Shown: in pieces, positions 6,328-8,429 of the stretch
Layout of the letters: each line of letters begins with the position of its first letter
Numbering within the stretch: the first letter of the stretch is position 1
Source of the DNA: Succinivibrio sp.
Lineage (GTDB): Bacteria > Pseudomonadota > Gammaproteobacteria > Enterobacterales > Succinivibrionaceae
NCBI GenBank assembly: GCA_017959135.1
Contig: JAGDBH010000077.1
Location: 1-8,429, forward strand
Direction: 5' to 3'
DNA: 8,429 bases
Made by a program: the position numbers and the translations under genes
The notes under the pieces: model-generated
The model's database searches: none
What the model was told of the DNA's origin: nothing
What the model saw: only the letters and a program-made list of their open reading frames with translations

Positions 6328-6338
6328 GATTAATCCCC

Positions 6339-6743
6339 TTATTCTGCATCTACTGAAGCTTCAGCATCTGCATCATCTTCAATCTTCTGTGAAGAAATTT
6401 CTTCATCACGTACGCGGCGGTCATCACGAGCCTTCATCATAGGAGACTGCTCAGTAATTGGCTCATTGGTACGAATGATTAAATTACGGATAATAGCATC
6501 ATTGAAACGGAAGGTGTTCTCGATAGAATCGATAACTTCCTGATCAGCTTCAACGTTCATAAGAACATAAGTTGCCTTGTGTACTTTCTGGATTGGGTAA
6601 GCCAGCTGACGACGGCCCCAGTTCTCTAAACGGTGAACCTTACCACCTGATTTCTCGATCTCGCCCTTGTAGCGCTCGATCATACCTGGAACCTGATCGG
6701 TCTGATCTGGGTGAACCAGGAATACAATTTCGTAGTTACGCAT
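6339..6743 (-). CDS. rpsF: Ribosomal protein bS6
   Basis: Small-subunit protein S6, 134 residues, partner of S18. The ferredoxin-like domain is complete: [14 protein letters not shown] at the start, [20 protein letters not shown] at 40-59, then [15 protein letters not shown] charged tail follows (about 105-134) and ends in an acidic stretch [13 protein letters not shown]. In E. coli the S6 C terminus is the target of the glutamate ligase RimK; a tail ending in Glu would suit that, although RimK is not in view. It is first in its transcript, with AAGGGG 8-9 bases before the ATG, and that site is paired in the leader element described at 6751-6798. Confidence 0.98.
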   Translation of the reverse strand: MRNYEIVFLVHPDQTDQVPGMIERYKGEIEKSGGKVHRLENWGRRQLAYPIQKVHKATYVLMNVEADQEVIDSIENTFRFNDAIIRNLIIRTNEPITEQSPMMKARDDRRVRDEEISSQKIEDDADAEASVDAE

Positions 6744-6750
6744 TAAAATG

Positions 6751-6798
6751 CCCCTTACGGTAAAAATCTGATAAATCAGTCAATTATCAGACAAGGAG
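6751..6798 (-). promoter_or_regulatory. S6:S18 autoregulatory leader element of rpsF
   Basis: On the minus strand the leader tiles into one continuous fold. CUCCUUG (6798-6792) pairs with UAAGGGG (6757-6751), the latter containing the rpsF Shine-Dalgarno. Immediately inside is an apical hairpin, UCUGAUAA (6791-6784) with UUAUCAGA (6774-6767), closing a 9-nt loop. On the 3' side, a 9-nt bulge (6766-6758) ends in CCG directly before the Shine-Dalgarno strand. A CCG trinucleotide in a bulge beside a hairpin is the known hallmark of the S6:S18-binding leader, which imitates the 16S rRNA site. Binding of surplus S6:S18 would lock the Shine-Dalgarno and repress the operon. The fold was worked out by hand. 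Confidence 0.65.
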
Positions 6799-6830
6799 AC
6801 CAATGTGAATAGATTATCCACATGACTGAG

Positions 6831-6865
6831 TGCGATTATTATACGCTTTTTGTGCGATTTATCAA
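6831..6865 (-). promoter_or_regulatory. Promoter of the rpsF-rpsR-rplI operon
   Basis: On the minus strand, TTGATA (6865-6860) and a consensus TATAAT (6843-6838) are separated by 16 bp, a strong sigma-70 promoter. Transcription should start near 6831, giving a leader of about 87 nt. The discriminator after the -10 is GC-containing (AATCGCAC), as in promoters sensitive to ppGpp. The octamer AATCGCAC occurs twice, once in the spacer and once at the start site, 22 bp apart. Confidence 0.8.
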
Positions 6866-6890
6866 GAAAAATCAGAAAGATTGGAGGAGT

Positions 6891-6918
6891 GCTATCGTAT
6901 CTGATTGAATACGATAGC
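6891..6918 (-). terminator. Hairpin after rlmB, weak or unusual terminator
   Basis: GCTATCGTAT (6891-6900) and ATACGATAGC (6909-6918) form a perfect 10-bp stem with an 8-nt loop, 16 bases after the rlmB stop codon (6935) and before the rpsF promoter. The T-run on the minus strand (6924-6919) lies before the hairpin rather than after it, and the sequence downstream (ACTCCTCC) is not U-rich. It may therefore be a protective 3' hairpin or an inefficient terminator that lets rnr-rlmB transcripts continue into rpsF. Confidence 0.45.
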
Positions 6919-6934
6919 AAAAAAGATGTTTACT

Positions 6935-7708
6935 CTATTTTACAGAAAGCTGACGTACAACTTCGTACATTGCAATTCCGGCAGCAACAGAAACGTTTAG
7001 TGACTCAACGCCCTTAGCCATAGGAATCTTAACAATAGCATCACACTTCTCACGGGTCAGATGACGCATACCGCTTTCCTCTGAGCCCATCACAAGAGCT
7101 GTAGCCTTCTGGAAGTCGTAATCATAGATTGTGTCTGTAGCCTCGCCAGCCATACCAACAACCTCAACGTTAAACTCCTGAAGAAGTTCAATAGTTCTTG
7201 CAAGATTGGTAACAGCAACAAAAGGAACATGCTCTGCAGCACCATCAGCAGTCTTTCTTGCAACTGGAGTTAATGATGCAGACTTATCCTTAGGAACAAT
7301 AACAGCTGCAGCACCTGCTGCCCAGGCTGAACGCATAGCTGCACCCAGGTTTCTTGGGTCGGTAACACCATCCAAAATCAGATAAAGCTGTCTCTGACCT
7401 TCAAGGTCCTTTAGAAGAGTCTCCAGGAATCTCTCATCCTTTGGAGGTGTAGCGATAACCTCAAGCACAATTCCCTGATGAACGCCATTATCGGTCTTCT
7501 CATCTAGGGAATGACGCATTGCAACCTGAGCCTTGATGCCGATCTGAGATAACATCTGCTCAATCTGACGAATGCGCTTGTCATCTTCACGACCTTTCAC
7601 TACCCATGCTGCAGTAATTTTGTCAGGATTTGACTGAATAGCAGTTGTAGCTGCGTTAATACCGTAGATGATTTCTCGGGTATTTGCCTTTTTCTTATTT
7701 ACGTACAT
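6935..7708 (-). CDS. rlmB: 23S rRNA (guanosine-2'-O-)-methyltransferase RlmB
   Basis: A SpoU/TrmH-family enzyme that 2'-O-methylates G2251 (E. coli numbering) in the 23S rRNA P loop. It has an N-terminal RNA-recognition domain (about 1-95, including VHQGI) and a C-terminal knotted methyltransferase domain. The three SPOUT motifs are clear: DGVTDPRNLGAAMRSAWAAG at 113-132, LVMGSEESGM at 205-214 and IPMAKGVESLNVSVAAGIAM at 228-247. The 257-residue product is about 12 residues longer at the N terminus than the E. coli protein as I recall it (MYVNKKKANTRE before IIYGINA). The AAAAGG ribosome binding site lies 12 bases from the ATG, within the last codons of rnr, so an internal start is possible but no better one is visible. 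It is separated from rnr by 8 bp and is probably cotranscribed. Confidence 0.95.
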   Translation of the reverse strand: MYVNKKKANTREIIYGINAATTAIQSNPDKITAAWVVKGREDDKRIRQIEQMLSQIGIKAQVAMRHSLDEKTDNGVHQGIVLEVIATPPKDERFLETLLKDLEGQRQLYLILDGVTDPRNLGAAMRSAWAAGAAAVIVPKDKSASLTPVARKTADGAAEHVPFVAVTNLARTIELLQEFNVEVVGMAGEATDTIYDYDFQKATALVMGSEESGMRHLTREKCDAIVKIPMAKGVESLNVSVAAGIAMYEVVRQLSVK

Positions 7709-7716
7709 ATAAATTT

Positions 7717-8429
7717 TTAACCTTTTCTATTCTTTTTATTCGATTTCTTTGAGAACTTAATCTTTTTCATATCAATTGCTGAATCATATGGATCACTTAT
7801 ATATTCCTTTCCAATTGAAAAAGACTGTTTCTTGTTTCTCAAAACAATATCCTGTTCTGAAGGATCTTTGCCCTTTGATATGTCTGAAAGATTCTTGAAA
7901 ATTTTTTCTTTATCACTTTTTGGTGCATTTTGAACAATTTTCTGTCTATTTGCAACTATTGCATCTCTTTCTTTTTTAAGAGCGTTGATCTGAGCCTTGC
8001 TCATATTTGCCGGCATCAGGTTGATCTTATGTTCTTCGTGATTTATATCTGCGACCACAACCTTAACCTTCTTACCGATTGCGTAAGATTCACCTCTATT
8101 GGAGGTCAAAGTCTGGGTTCGTTCATCAAAGACCATATAGGAATTAAAGTTTCCGATATAAATCATTCCATCGATACCAAAGTCATCGATTCTTACAAAC
8201 ACACCAAAACTTGTTACGGCGGTTACGGTACCTTCAACAGTTTCGCCGATGAACTTCTCCATATAGATACATGCTAAAGCAGCATCTACCTCGTGCTCTG
8301 CCATATCCGCAGCGATTTCTCTATCGGTACACTTTACACCCAGTGCAACCAGCTCAGCTCTTGTATAAGATCTTGAGCCAATCTTACCCCATGATCTTTT
8401 CTCTTCCTTTTCAAGAAGATATTTGATAA
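7717..8429 (-). CDS. rnr: Ribonuclease R, C-terminal part (runs off the window)
   Basis: The reading frame stays open from the stop codon at 7717-7719 to the window edge, giving 236 residues; the 5' part lies beyond 8429. RNase R is a processive 3'-5' exoribonuclease that degrades structured RNA. Seen here are the end of the catalytic RNB region (KYLLEKEEKRSWGKIG, then TDREIAADMAEHEVDAALAC), an S1 RNA-binding domain (GETVEGTVTAVTSFGVFVRI through about 80 residues) and a tail of about 98 residues. The tail is rich in Lys and ends KKIKFSKKSNKKNRKG, like the basic tail that helps E. coli RNase R bind ribosomes. The catalytic aspartates are outside the window. An apparent Met start at 8304 is internal to the gene. 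Followed by rlmB, as in other gammaproteobacteria. Confidence 0.93.
   Translation of the reverse strand, partial: IKYLLEKEEKRSWGKIGSRSYTRAELVALGVKCTDREIAADMAEHEVDAALACIYMEKFIGETVEGTVTAVTSFGVFVRIDDFGIDGMIYIGNFNSYMVFDERTQTLTSNRGESYAIGKKVKVVVADINHEEHKINLMPANMSKAQINALKKERDAIVANRQKIVQNAPKSDKEKIFKNLSDISKGKDPSEQDIVLRNKKQSFSIGKEYISDPYDSAIDMKKIKFSKKSNKKNRKG

Noticed and set aside
6767..6791. Terminator/attenuator before rpsF (hairpin followed by five Us)
   Set aside because: The stem is 8 bp with only two G-C pairs, and the U-stretch together with CCG fits the bulge of the S6:S18 element better.
7930..8277. Plus-strand frame opposite rnr, and other overlapping frames (for example 1004-1273, 3735-4089, 6572-6763)
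   Set aside because: They lie opposite or within well-supported genes, show no recognisable domain, and have no convincing ribosome binding site.
7717..8304. A separate 195-residue S1-domain gene starting at the ATG at 8304
   Set aside because: The same frame continues without a stop to the window edge and the upstream residues match RNase R, so the Met is internal.

Overview
The window looks like chromosomal DNA from a moderately AT-rich gammaproteobacterium. The main evidence is the order rnr-rlmB-rpsF-rpsR-rplI with S6, S18, L9, RlmB and RNase R sequences close to the Enterobacterales/Aeromonadales forms, plus a CRP-like promoter. A rumen or gut anaerobe of the Succinivibrionaceae type would fit the base composition and the catabolic genes, but that is a guess that cannot be settled from the window.

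Left part (1-4740), plus strand: a four-gene catabolic operon. A DUF1537 four-carbon acid-sugar kinase (DtnK-like) and a PdxA2-type dehydrogenase are the known pair that turns D-threonate (or a related tetronate) into its 4-phosphate and then into dihydroxyacetone phosphate plus CO2. They are followed by a DapA-family Schiff-base lyase and an iron-type alcohol dehydrogenase, whose substrates are not known and whose pairing with the first two is the most open question here. The first 56 bases hold the start of a divergent regulator, probably DeoR-family. The 165-bp divergent intergenic region carries a textbook class II arrangement, a CRP-like dyad centred 41.5 bp upstream of the predicted transcription start, and two 16-bp TGATT-N6-AATCA dyads that are candidate operators for the regulator. 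The operon ends at a hairpin terminator shared with the convergent dam gene.

Middle (4755-5570), minus strand: an adenine methylase of the Dam/DpnM type, predicted to methylate GATC, with no restriction partner in view. It sits just behind the terminator of the ribosomal-protein operon, with a weak ribosome binding site and no promoter of its own that I can see.

Right part (5586-8429), minus strand: the 3' part of rnr (RNase R, running off the window), rlmB (23S rRNA 2'-O-methyltransferase), then a separate strong promoter driving rpsF-rpsR-rplI. The rpsF leader folds into a structure matching the S6:S18 autoregulatory element: the Shine-Dalgarno is paired in a helix next to a CCG-bearing bulge and an apical hairpin. 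priB, normally between rpsF and rpsR in enteric bacteria, is absent.

No rRNA, tRNA, CRISPR array, insertion sequence or transposase was seen. The only stretches without genes are 57-221, 4663-4754, 5571-5631 and 6744-6934, all short and all explained below.
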